From Bacteroidales bacterium UBA5197 (GTDB lineage Bacteria > Bacteroidota > Bacteroidia > Bacteroidales > Lentimicrobiaceae), in the NCBI GenBank assembly GCA_002412885.1, contig DHVX01000061.1, positions 190,638 through 254,637 on the forward strand: 64,000 nucleotides of DNA. Reading direction: 5' to 3'. Positions 17,605-26,709 of the stretch are shown here, piece by piece. A program made the translations under genes and the position numbers. How positions within the stretch are numbered: position 1 is the stretch's first letter; each line of letters opens with the position of its first letter. Under the pieces are notes generated by a model. The model was not told the DNA's origin and ran no database searches. It saw only the letters and a program-made list of their open reading frames with translations.

Positions 17605-20600
17605 CTACTTCATAATCAGAATGATGCGATTGATCATCTTCTCACCCGATTTGATCCTGATCATATATGATCCTGATTTTACCGAACTGATGTCAACCGA
17701 ATACTTTTCCTTACCCGAACATTGTTTCGAGAGAATTTCAAGTCCGGCCAGATTGAGCAGCTGAATATTAAACTCAGGATATTCTGAAGGATTGACTTCA
17801 ACAATAAACTCATCCTTTGCGGGATTAGGATAAATACGGAGGGAGTTCAGTTCATTTTCGTCAATACCGACTCCGGTGCCGTATTGTGTTACAGAAACCG
17901 CGAAAGGTGTGAGACCTTCACCGGTTACCATAATAATGCTTGTTCTGGAACCGGAATAAGGATTTGCTGCGTAACCGGCTGTAAGAATTCCACTTCCGCT
18001 CCCTGATTGTGTTACGCTAAGCCAGGCTGAATCCGCTTCAGCGGTCCAATCAACATTTGATGCAACGGTAAACTCAACAGAACCTGCTTCATTTGACACC
18101 AAAGCATTTAGGGGACTAACTTCAAGAGTTGCAGCTCCGGCTTCCTGAATCAGGGTAGCAGAAATTGTCATCGGGCTTCCAACCACAGAAATGATGGCTG
18201 TGCGCTCAACAGTTGTGGTGTTAAGGTCATAATTCAGCACAAGAACAGCGTTACCGCTACCCACCTGTGGAACGACTTCGCACCAGGGAGAATCAGAACC
18301 AGCCATCCAGTCGAAATTGGCTGTAACATTTATCAGAGTGGTGCCTGAAGTGCCGGGCACCTGAATGGTAGAAGGATCAAGCGTCAGATAAGCTTCGGCA
18401 GCTTCCTGTGCAAGCGTGATGATAAGCGGTGTAACACCTTCAGCACTCAGTGTAATGCTTGCTGTGCGAACTGCGGCCCAGGTATTTAAAGTATAATCGA
18501 TTGACAAAATCCCGTTTCCGCTACCCGACGGGGTGACAGTGCACCATTCAGGATTGCTGCTGACGGCATTCCACGAAGTGTTTGAAGTTACAACAGCCTG
18601 CACATTCCCTGCCGCGGCAGGAACTGAAAATGTTTCAGGCAGCACTGATAAAACAGGCGTGGCACCGCTTTGGGTGAGGGTGACTGTAACCGGATTGAGT
18701 CCAGCGACAGTAATTGTTATTTCGGCTATGCGCTGACTCACCAGCAAATTGGCTTCGTAAACTACTTCAACAGACCCGCTTCCGATACCTGAGGAAGTTA
18801 CAGTGCACCAATCGGCCTGTGTTTCAGCGGTCCATGATGAATTGGAAATAACTGCAAATGCGGTTGAACCAGCAACATCCGAAACATCTATATTGGTCGG
18901 AGAAACCGATAAAGTTGGCGGTGCTGACGGCGTTGTTGCTGAAGCATCTGTTCCTTCAGAATATGCCATTGCATTGGTATAGCTGAATGCTTTGTAGTTG
19001 TATGTTGTTGAAGATGCAAGTCCTGAATGCGTGTATTGATTCAATGAACCAGCATATAATACAACACCTCCGCCCGGAAGCGTTTCACCCGGTGCATAAG
19101 TAACACCTGATGCGGGCTGACCAATACTTGCGTTAGACCAGGCAATCATCACATTGTCATTTTCAGGATTTTTGGTCCATTGAAGCAGAATTTCTGCTTC
19201 GTTGAGTGCTTCAGCAACAAATGTTGCAGGATTTGCAACCGGAGAAAAGCAGGAAATATCTGCTGCCCAACCGGGCGCATTCACCGAACTGTTGCTTCTG
19301 AAAACAAAAGTTAGTCCACCATTTACATTATCAGATGTGATTACTCCCGGAGAATCGGAGCCACACCATTTCCCTATCATAGGAGCAAATGGAGTAAGCC
19401 CGTTATGAACTGTAAGATAATCGTTGCTGCAGTCTGTGCTGTTTTCAAGCTCAAATTCCGAGAACTCAACCCTGATCTGGTTTCCGGGAATGCTTGATTT
19501 GAAAACCATGGTCTGATTCAGGTTGTTGCTGTAGTTTTGTCCGGGACCACCTGCATCATAAAAGGTTCCACTGCAGGTGTTAATGGTGGTATTGCCCATA
19601 TTGAATGAATCAGGAATCACCGTAATATAGTCGGTACGGGTCATTGTGTTACCACCATTAACTGTCAAGGCAATGGTTTTTGATCCGGGGGAAGCATAGC
19701 TGACAGTATGCGGGCCTGCAGTGTTTGCTGTTGCAGGGCTGGCATCTTCGCCAAAATTCCAGTCCCATGAGGTTACATCACAGGTTGACTCATCGGTAAA
19801 GACCACAGGATTATTAACTACAATAGTCAGCGGTGTAGCTGAGAAAGCTGCATTGGCTTCATTGACTAAAATATAATTTTCCTGGGTTACTGAATTTGTT
19901 CCTCCTCCATTGGTCGCTGCAAGAGTAACCGAATAACTTCCAAAAGCATTAAATTGCACCCTCGGATTTTGAGAGTTGCTGCTTGTTCCATTCACATAAG
20001 TAACAGTATTGGGCGAAAATGACCATGACCATGAGGTTGGAGTGCCGTTGCTGAGATCGGTAAAAGAAACCGTTTGCCCGATACAAGGCAGGGTGGTATT
20101 TGCCGAAAAGTTTGGAGTCGGGCCTAAAGGTCCGATGCTGAATGATGCAATTCGGGTACGTTGTCCACCACTTACATACTGATTGGTGTACCAGAAAGTC
20201 TCGTCATCAGAAGGATCAATGCTGAGCAGAGAATAATCGCCCCAACGGTTGGCGCCGGTTTGAGAAGCAGTTCCTTCCCATATTACGCCTTCAGCAACAT
20301 CCATAACACCGCTTGCCAGCGCATATTCCTGCGCTGTTTGTCCTGTGTAGCGAATACCGGGATAAACGCTTGTGCTGGAGATGGAATATCCGAGTCCCAG
20401 CTCATTACTTCCGTTAAGCATAATGCTTGCCATCCATCGCGAATGCTGATCAGGCGCATAAGTTCCCTGCTGGCGGATTGTCCATTGTCCGGTTGTTTTG
20501 CGAAGCTCGTACCAGCGGATTCCGGCATGATCGGTGGCATCAACATCAACGGTATGACAGCATACCAGCGTTTGGTAAGTGCCAAAATTTCTGTACTGCG

Positions 20601-21708
20601 GCACATTCATTATCACCTGCGGAATGGCGTCAAGTTTCTGATTCGTTCCGGGTTGTCTGATATTATTCCAGTTGTTGCCGAAATTGCTGTCGAAGGGCTC
20701 AACATTTATCTGCTGAACGCGTGTAAAAGTTGAGTTTGTGGTGGTTGTCCAATCAACGGCAAGTTCATAAATCCATAACTGATCGGCAGAACCGCCAAAT
20801 GCATCATCCTGATGGGCGATAAAAAGTCCCGGGGAACCGGCAGGAGCTGCAGGACCGTCGTTGTCAACCGGAGGAACCATCATAAAACCATCCACAGAGC
20901 CCGGACGCCAAGGGTTGTCGAAAGAAACCATTTTGGGGCTTGTTCCACCCGCGAGCATTACCGAACGTTCGAAAACATAAATGTCGGTATTGTTTGATGT
21001 GTTGGTTCCCATATAATAACCATCAGGCCAGATTCCAAATTTTTCATAATCGGGCATACCCCCCATCACAAAAGAATACTGATACCAAATGCCGGTCGGA
21101 TCATCGGTAGCAGAAACTGCCACCAGCATTCTGTCGGGATTTCCGCAAAGCGAAAAAGCAGCAGCCATCCATCTTCCAGCCATTTCATCATATAAAATGA
21201 TAGGATCACCATCATTACAATTGGCTCCGGGAACACTTCCGAAGAGCTGGTTCATAGGTGTGGGTCCTGCCAGCAATGTGCCGGTTTTTGAGTAAATGGC
21301 ATAAGTTGTATTTACCGTTTGCATGTAATGGTTTGGGCCGGCAGTTCCGTTTTCATCAGGAGGGAAATAAGGCGAAGTTTGCCCCTGAAAATTGACAATG
21401 GGATCGCTTAACGCGGCTTTATTGCCTCCCATGGTTTTCTGCCAAACACCGTCGGGCCCTTTCGGGAGTGCAGTTTCGGCAAACGGATAGTTACGGGTGC
21501 GAAGCTTTGGATTCAGCAGCTTTTCGTTTGCTTTGGCAACCATTCCATCAAATTCCGCCTGAGTAATGGGCGGTATGTCCTTTAAGGGAGGAGTGATGCC
21601 AATTAATGTTCCGGTTCCAACGGTTGTTGGGCGTACTATGCTATCCTGCGCTTCAACAGAAAGAAACAGCACCAAAAGAATAAGTGCAAAGAAGTAACGT
21701 TGTTTCAT
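17605..21708 (-). CDS. Large secreted PKD/CUB/BACON protein with T9SS type A sorting domain
   Basis: 1367 aa from the ATG at 21708. That start gives a clean signal peptide (MKQRYFFALILLVLFLSVEA); an upstream in-frame ATG at 21780 falls inside a -7 box and is unlikely. Order: a ~500-residue region of unknown type that holds YSLLSIDPSDDETFWYTNQY; two PKD-like domains (TSWSWSFSPN, TSWDWNFGED); a CUB-like domain (INTCSGTFYDAGGPGQNYSN, SDCSNDYLTVHNG-like); an FN3-like domain; and four consecutive BACON repeats, each with WC/WL-x-VxxxxGxGxG. It ends in a C-terminal T9SS sorting domain (IYPNPAKDEFIVEV). Predicted surface-bound or secreted; BACON repeats suggest carbohydrate or mucin-like binding, but no catalytic domain was recognised. 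Confidence 0.85.
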   Translation of the reverse strand: MKQRYFFALILLVLFLSVEAQDSIVRPTTVGTGTLIGITPPLKDIPPITQAEFDGMVAKANEKLLNPKLRTRNYPFAETALPKGPDGVWQKTMGGNKAALSDPIVNFQGQTSPYFPPDENGTAGPNHYMQTVNTTYAIYSKTGTLLAGPTPMNQLFGSVPGANCNDGDPIILYDEMAGRWMAAAFSLCGNPDRMLVAVSATDDPTGIWYQYSFVMGGMPDYEKFGIWPDGYYMGTNTSNNTDIYVFERSVMLAGGTSPKMVSFDNPWRPGSVDGFMMVPPVDNDGPAAPAGSPGLFIAHQDDAFGGSADQLWIYELAVDWTTTTNSTFTRVQQINVEPFDSNFGNNWNNIRQPGTNQKLDAIPQVIMNVPQYRNFGTYQTLVCCHTVDVDATDHAGIRWYELRKTTGQWTIRQQGTYAPDQHSRWMASIMLNGSNELGLGYSISSTSVYPGIRYTGQTAQEYALASGVMDVAEGVIWEGTASQTGANRWGDYSLLSIDPSDDETFWYTNQYVSGGQRTRIASFSIGPLGPTPNFSANTTLPCIGQTVSFTDLSNGTPTSWSWSFSPNTVTYVNGTSSNSQNPRVQFNAFGSYSVTLAATNGGGTNSVTQENYILVNEANAAFSATPLTIVVNNPVVFTDESTCDVTSWDWNFGEDASPATANTAGPHTVSYASPGSKTIALTVNGGNTMTRTDYITVIPDSFNMGNTTINTCSGTFYDAGGPGQNYSNNLNQTMVFKSSIPGNQIRVEFSEFELENSTDCSNDYLTVHNGLTPFAPMIGKWCGSDSPGVITSDNVNGGLTFVFRSNSSVNAPGWAADISCFSPVANPATFVAEALNEAEILLQWTKNPENDNVMIAWSNASIGQPASGVTYAPGETLPGGGVVLYAGSLNQYTHSGLASSTTYNYKAFSYTNAMAYSEGTDASATTPSAPPTLSVSPTNIDVSDVAGSTAFAVISNSSWTAETQADWCTVTSSGIGSGSVEVVYEANLLVSQRIAEITITVAGLNPVTVTLTQSGATPVLSVLPETFSVPAAAGNVQAVVTSNTSWNAVSSNPEWCTVTPSGSGNGILSIDYTLNTWAAVRTASITLSAEGVTPLIITLAQEAAEAYLTLDPSTIQVPGTSGTTLINVTANFDWMAGSDSPWCEVVPQVGSGNAVLVLNYDLNTTTVERTAIISVVGSPMTISATLIQEAGAATLEVSPLNALVSNEAGSVEFTVASNVDWTAEADSAWLSVTQSGSGSGILTAGYAANPYSGSRTSIIMVTGEGLTPFAVSVTQYGTGVGIDENELNSLRIYPNPAKDEFIVEVNPSEYPEFNIQLLNLAGLEILSKQCSGKEKYSVDISSVKSGSYMIRIKSGEKMINRIILIMK

Positions 21709-21777
21709 GTTTTTTAAGTAGTTGTGAGGTTGTGATAAAAGTTTGGAAAGAAAATAAAGCCACTTGCTTCGGGTCGC

Positions 21778-21785
21778 CAAAATTA
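21778..21785 (-). promoter_or_regulatory. -7 box of the PKD/BACON protein gene
   Basis: Reads TAATTTTG on the minus strand, a full TAnnTTTG match 70 bp before the ATG at 21708. No -33 element is correctly spaced. It argues against the in-frame ATG at 21780, which would overlap the promoter. Confidence 0.45.
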
Positions 21786-21943
21786 TAATTATTATTCAAC
21801 CCACTCAGGCCAGAAGCAGAAAACTTTCAGCAATAATTATTTAAACAACCAGATAGTTACTTATGTTTCTTGCACATAAATATGCTATTTGCCAATGCCC
21901 CTGAAAGATACTGCATAATAATTGATGCATCTTAAAGTTATTC

Positions 21944-21974
21944 TTGAGACAAATAAAGCAATTTCGTACTTTTG
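21944..21974 (+). promoter_or_regulatory. Promoter of the type B sorting-domain protein gene
   Basis: TTG (21944-21946), 20-bp spacer, TACTTTTG (21967-21974). The ATG at 21979 begins only 4 nt after the -7 box, so the transcript would start at or within a few bases of the start codon. Confidence 0.7.
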
Positions 21975-21978
21975 AACT

Positions 21979-24027
21979 ATGAATGAGGATGCATCACATC
22001 GGGATTTCCCAAAATCTATAATTACAGCAGTTCTTTTTCTGCTGCTCAATGCTTTTTCTTTTGCCCAACTACCTACCCCACAACTGGTCTCCTTATCGGT
22101 TGAAGCAAACGGCTCGATTACTGCTTCCTGGGGTTTCCAGTCATCCGGCACATTTGATGGGTTCAGGTTATTTTATAGAATTGCTTCGCCCGGCACCCCC
22201 TTTAACTCTATTGATTTTCCTGCATCAGCCACAAGTGGGACTATTCCTGTTCTTGATGCTCAAACTGCAGAATACGAAGCATTTATAACTACCTATACCA
22301 ACTCTGGTGCTTCTTCCTCAAATTCAAATTCATTACGCACTATGATTCTGACTGTTTCAAAAATTGGCACCGGCACTGCTCGCCTGGATTGGAACAGAAT
22401 GATTCAGGGAACCAATCAGTTTTATAAAATTTTCAGATCTGACGATAATGTAACCTATACCCAGGTTGGAACATCAACAACAAATTCTTTTCAATACCAG
22501 GTCGAAGAAGCTTGTGACCTGCTGATTTATTTCAGGGTTGAATTTGAAACCGGCATATACAGAGGCACCTCAAGCGTGGGAAGTGAGCGTTTTATAGATG
22601 ACAACCAACCGCTTGACCCGACTTTCACCCACATCACCATAAATGAACAAGGATACGCGGTACTCAACTGGTCTCACAGCCTTTCCACTGATGTTGTCGG
22701 CTATCAGATTGAAGTTAAAACGGGTTTTCAATATGATTCGCTGACTACCGTTCCCTACACCAATACATATTTAGATAATATCACCACCTCTGCATTTTAT
22801 AAAAACCCTTGCGAAGAAGTGGTTACTTACGTCATTAAAGCAATCGACCTGTGCGGAAATACGAGCGCACAAAATGTCTATTCTCCAACCAGCATCCACA
22901 ATACCATATTGTTAAATGTTGATGCAGAAATCAATTGCGACCGAAAAGCAACGCTTAGCTGGAACAAATACAACAATTTACAGCCAAATCTGGCAGAATA
23001 CCGGATTATGCGCAGCCAGAATACGGGTACAGCAATTCAGGTTGGCACCATCAGCAGTACAAATGCATTTAACTACGAATTTACCGACGAAGAAATACTT
23101 ACCCCCGGAGATCTCTACACTTACCATGTAATGGCTGTAAACAGCGATCAGAGTTTCTCATCAGAAAGCTGCAGGGTAAATGTAATTCCTGATCCCGACC
23201 TTGTAAATTCGTTTGATCTTGATAATGTTACTGTTTTTAACAACGAATACATCAATCTGCTGGCAAATGGCGAACCTCCGGCGCTGATTCATGAAGTGGA
23301 AGTTTTTCGTTCGGCAACCGATGCTGCAAATCTGCAGTCTATTATGAAAAGTAGTTGGGGAAGCCCGAATGTAACATTGCCTGAAACTTCGGCCCTGGTA
23401 AACGAAACTGCTTATTATTACCAGATCGTTGCGCTTGATGCCTGTGGTTTTGAGATGGCAGCCAGCAATATTTTCAGAAGCATATACCTCGGGCTGTTTG
23501 ATATGGGAAACGGCAGCGTAAGACTTAGCTGGAATGAGTTTGAAGGCTGGGGAAACAGTCTGGCAGGCTATAATGTATATCGTACGCTTAACGGATCAAC
23601 TGCCGCAGGTTTCCCTGAGTTTGTTTTTCCGGGCACTTTGGTTTACAACGATCCATCCCCTGATCCTGATGCCGGAAAAGTTACCTATTACATTGAAGCC
23701 CTCAGAAATGATGATGTTGTCAGCCGGTCGAATGAAGTTCACCTTCCCGGAGAAGCTGAAGTGCTTATGCCAAATGCATTCAGACCCGGGGGACTGAACT
23801 CAGTTTTCCGCCCGAAAACCAGAAACATTGTAACACAAAATTACCGGTTTGTAATTTATAACCGTTGGGGACAAATTGTATTTGAAACCAACGACTATGC
23901 CGAAGGATGGGATGGAACTGTTAGCGGAAGCGCTGCGCCATCAGCAGTTTATGCCTACATACTCACCTACTCCGACTATGAAGGAATCAGTTATTCCAAA
24001 CGGGGTTCGGTTATGCTGCTCAGGTAA
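21979..24027 (+). CDS. Secreted FN3-repeat protein with T9SS type B sorting domain
   Basis: 682 aa. Signal peptide with hydrophobic run ITAVLFLLLNAFSFAQ (about 14-29). Five to six fibronectin-III-like repeats follow; each has a W-N or W-S turn and ends in YY/YHVxAxD (for example YTYHVMAVNSDQSF). The C-terminus is a gliding-motility or type B sorting domain (NAFRPGGLN, then YRFVIYNRWGQIVFETND, YAEGWDGTVSG). Predicted export by the T9SS to the cell surface or medium. No enzymatic domain is visible; probably adhesive or structural. Divergent from the PKD/BACON gene with a 270-bp shared upstream region. Confidence 0.82.
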   Translation: MNEDASHRDFPKSIITAVLFLLLNAFSFAQLPTPQLVSLSVEANGSITASWGFQSSGTFDGFRLFYRIASPGTPFNSIDFPASATSGTIPVLDAQTAEYEAFITTYTNSGASSSNSNSLRTMILTVSKIGTGTARLDWNRMIQGTNQFYKIFRSDDNVTYTQVGTSTTNSFQYQVEEACDLLIYFRVEFETGIYRGTSSVGSERFIDDNQPLDPTFTHITINEQGYAVLNWSHSLSTDVVGYQIEVKTGFQYDSLTTVPYTNTYLDNITTSAFYKNPCEEVVTYVIKAIDLCGNTSAQNVYSPTSIHNTILLNVDAEINCDRKATLSWNKYNNLQPNLAEYRIMRSQNTGTAIQVGTISSTNAFNYEFTDEEILTPGDLYTYHVMAVNSDQSFSSESCRVNVIPDPDLVNSFDLDNVTVFNNEYINLLANGEPPALIHEVEVFRSATDAANLQSIMKSSWGSPNVTLPETSALVNETAYYYQIVALDACGFEMAASNIFRSIYLGLFDMGNGSVRLSWNEFEGWGNSLAGYNVYRTLNGSTAAGFPEFVFPGTLVYNDPSPDPDAGKVTYYIEALRNDDVVSRSNEVHLPGEAEVLMPNAFRPGGLNSVFRPKTRNIVTQNYRFVIYNRWGQIVFETNDYAEGWDGTVSGSAAPSAVYAYILTYSDYEGISYSKRGSVMLLR

Positions 24028-24185
24028 GTTCTAAAGACTAATTTCTAATTTCTAATTTCTCTCGTTATCGTTTCGCGATCCCGAGACAAGCAATTACTAA
24101 TCCGGATAGCTATCGGGACTAATTTTCACTTTTCATTCTTCACTTTTTGGTCCCTGAGCTCTTGTCGAAGGGCACTCTTCACTCT
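24028..24185. repeat. Intergenic repeat cluster
   Basis: Contains a triple ATTTCTA motif (24040-24060), the near palindrome CCGGATAGCTATCGGGA (24102-24118), a CCCTGAGCTCTTGTCGAAGG segment (24152-24171) and a CACTCTT tandem run. The CCTGA(A/G)CTCTTG(A/T)CGAAGGGCAC segment followed by a TTCACTTTTCAC run recurs at about 59599-59645. No gene. Confidence 0.6.
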
Positions 24186-26600
24186 TCACTCTTCACTTTT
24201 CACTTTTTTAACGTATTTTTCCAGCCATTCATCGGTTTCCCAAAGCATATGCAGCACATTCTCTCTGGCGCTGTAGCCGTGGCTTTCGTATGGCAGCAAT
24301 ACCAATCTTGCTGTTCCACCCAGGCCTTTTATCGCACCAAACAATCGTTCACTCTGCAAAGTAAAGGTTCCGGGATTATTGTCAGCATCTCCATGAATAA
24401 GCAATAAGGGCTCATTGATTTTATCGGCATTTACAAAAGGCGACATTTTAAAATAGACTTCCGGTGCTTCCCAAAAAGTGCGCTCTTCGGCCTGAAATCC
24501 AAACGGCGTAAGTGTTCGGTTATAAGCTCCGCTGCGTGCAATTCCGGCGGCAAACAAATCGCTGTGCGCCATAAGATTGGCTGTCATAAATGCGCCATAG
24601 GAATGCCCTCCGATGGCAACCCTGCTGGCATCGGCCACACCGCGTGAAACTGCATAATCAATGGCAGCCGCAGCATTTGCAACCAATTGTTCCACAAAAA
24701 GGTCGTTTGGTTCGGTTAGTCCTTCACCGATAATCGGAAAATCGGCATCGTCAATAATGGCGTATCCTCTGGCAGCCCAATAAACCGGCGAACCGTAATA
24801 CAATTGCACAAAAGTATGCGGCGATTCTTTCAACTGGCCGGCCTGCTGCGCATCTTTAAACTCTCGGGGATAAGCCCACATAAGCACAGGCAATCGCCCG
24901 TCTCTGGCTGCATCGTAACCGGCAGGAAGGTAAAGCGTTGCTGAAAGGTCAACACCATCGGCCCGTTTGTATCGCACCTGTTCCTTGCTGACTTTCATAA
25001 ACGATGCGTAAGGGTTCGGAAATTGTGTCAACGCCCTGAGTTTTTTGCCGGTGCGCATAAAATAGTTCGGGTTAACTGTTTTTTCCTCAATGGAAGTAAT
25101 TAATTGAATTTTAGATGGGTCAACAACCCTTACGATGGATTCATAGGTTGAAATTCCGTCAGCCTGCCACAACCTTTTGGTTTTGAATGATTTCAGATCA
25201 AATTCATCAACAAATGGCTTATTTCCTTCCGGCGAATATCCTTCACCCTGCAGAAAAAGTTTTTTCCCATCGTTTGAAAACCACAAAGCATATCGGTCAA
25301 AATTGTTGCGTTTCTGAAGGAAATCGCCGGGATCACCATAATAATCTTCTGTTGAGCGGTCATAAATTACGCGTGGACCCTGAGTCGGAGCTGAGGGGTT
25401 AATCAGGTACGCAGCAGTGCGACGGGTTTTCCACCAGTAATCGTAAAGTATTGCTACATCTTCATTGCCCCAGTTGAAACCGGCAAATCTGTTTTTTGTG
25501 CTGGCCAGCAGCGTGGGCTGCCCGTCAAATGGCGCATTCAGCATAAAAACGTTGTCACGAAATTCAGCCTCCACAGCAGGATCTCCGCCATCACATGCTT
25601 CGGCCCAGCATAATGTTGCCGCTGCATCTGCACGCCAGGAAATTGACCTCTTGCCGGTTTCCACAGCATCAAATCCGGTGGGAAGTTCTTCAATAAGCGG
25701 CTTCTGATAAAAGTTTTTCAGCAGTTTACCATCAGAATTGTGAATGTTATAGTCCGATGGGAACCTCCCCGAAGGCACAATATAGGAATATGGTCTAACA
25801 ATTACCTGACTCAGCAGAAATTGTCCATCAGGCGAAAACTGAAGCGAACGGTAAATTGCTTTTGGCAGAAATTTTTCCTGCGAACTGTTAAAATCAATCT
25901 TAACGACTTCAGATTGGGTGTAATGTTCGTAAAGGATTTCATCGGCGGGATTGCGCAGCAAATCCTGATAAGTACGAACCGGAGCTTTTCGTCCCGAAGT
26001 TTCCTGCACAGCCGGACCTATTGGCATTTCCTTAGTTGTACCCAAAGTTTGGCGACCCTGTGGAATAATCAGAACCAGAAATCCATCAGAAGCAGGTAAC
26101 CAGGTGTAAGGCATTCCCATACTTCCATTCAGCACAGGCGAAGTAATCCTCATCGCCACACCAGTTTGCAGGTCAAGTGTCCAGAGTTCAATTCCTGTGG
26201 GAACTGTATTGGTAAAGGCAATTTTTGTTTCATCGGGAGAGAAACTGAAATCCGAAATTTTCAGTTTCTCGGGCAAGCCTGTGATAACTGGCGAATTACC
26301 TGTTGCAATATCTGTGATTGAAATTCCGTAAGTAAAATTAGCTCTTGCAGGTCCGTTGGTTGCCGGATTAATTCGCAATCCGGCAAGTTTAACCTCATCG
26401 GCTGCCATTTCCTCCAGGGTTTTAAATGTCTGGCGGTGAAGCATAACCATGGTACGGTTTCTTGAATCTATCCTGATAAATGGCCTGGGGCTAATATCAA
26501 CAAGTTCAAGAATTTCCTGAGGCGGAAGCTGATATTGCTGAGGGGTTTGTGCTTGCAATAATCCGTAAGTCATGGTCAGCAGAAGAATTAATCGTTTCAT
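24186..26600 (-). CDS. Secreted prolyl-oligopeptidase-family (S9) serine peptidase
   Basis: 804 aa. Signal peptide MKRLILLLTMTYGLLQAQ, then a ~500-residue beta-propeller-like region and an alpha/beta-hydrolase domain. The catalytic triad appears as Ser667 (GGHSYGAFMT), Asp740 (IHGDADNNPG) and His774 (YESHGYS). The layout resembles the glutamyl-endopeptidase branch of family S9 rather than classical prolyl oligopeptidase, but specificity is an inference. Predicted periplasmic; no T9SS sorting domain. Cleaves short peptides in this family, consistent with peptide-scavenging metabolism. Confidence 0.9.
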   Translation of the reverse strand: MKRLILLLTMTYGLLQAQTPQQYQLPPQEILELVDISPRPFIRIDSRNRTMVMLHRQTFKTLEEMAADEVKLAGLRINPATNGPARANFTYGISITDIATGNSPVITGLPEKLKISDFSFSPDETKIAFTNTVPTGIELWTLDLQTGVAMRITSPVLNGSMGMPYTWLPASDGFLVLIIPQGRQTLGTTKEMPIGPAVQETSGRKAPVRTYQDLLRNPADEILYEHYTQSEVVKIDFNSSQEKFLPKAIYRSLQFSPDGQFLLSQVIVRPYSYIVPSGRFPSDYNIHNSDGKLLKNFYQKPLIEELPTGFDAVETGKRSISWRADAAATLCWAEACDGGDPAVEAEFRDNVFMLNAPFDGQPTLLASTKNRFAGFNWGNEDVAILYDYWWKTRRTAAYLINPSAPTQGPRVIYDRSTEDYYGDPGDFLQKRNNFDRYALWFSNDGKKLFLQGEGYSPEGNKPFVDEFDLKSFKTKRLWQADGISTYESIVRVVDPSKIQLITSIEEKTVNPNYFMRTGKKLRALTQFPNPYASFMKVSKEQVRYKRADGVDLSATLYLPAGYDAARDGRLPVLMWAYPREFKDAQQAGQLKESPHTFVQLYYGSPVYWAARGYAIIDDADFPIIGEGLTEPNDLFVEQLVANAAAAIDYAVSRGVADASRVAIGGHSYGAFMTANLMAHSDLFAAGIARSGAYNRTLTPFGFQAEERTFWEAPEVYFKMSPFVNADKINEPLLLIHGDADNNPGTFTLQSERLFGAIKGLGGTARLVLLPYESHGYSARENVLHMLWETDEWLEKYVKKVKSEE

Positions 26601-26709
26601 TTTTTGTAAATTAATTATTTGACCTTTCAGTTCTGATTTAGAGACACTTTAAAAGATGAATGCTCTGTTCTGTGGCTTGCCTGAACTGAAATAAAATTCA
26701 GTTTTTATT

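Noticed and set aside
20161..20733. 190-codon plus-strand frame inside the PKD/BACON protein gene
   Set aside because: Antisense shadow; composition mirrors the real gene.
21709..21780. 24-residue N-terminal extension of the PKD/BACON protein
   Set aside because: The upstream ATG overlaps a -7 promoter box and would bury the signal peptide.
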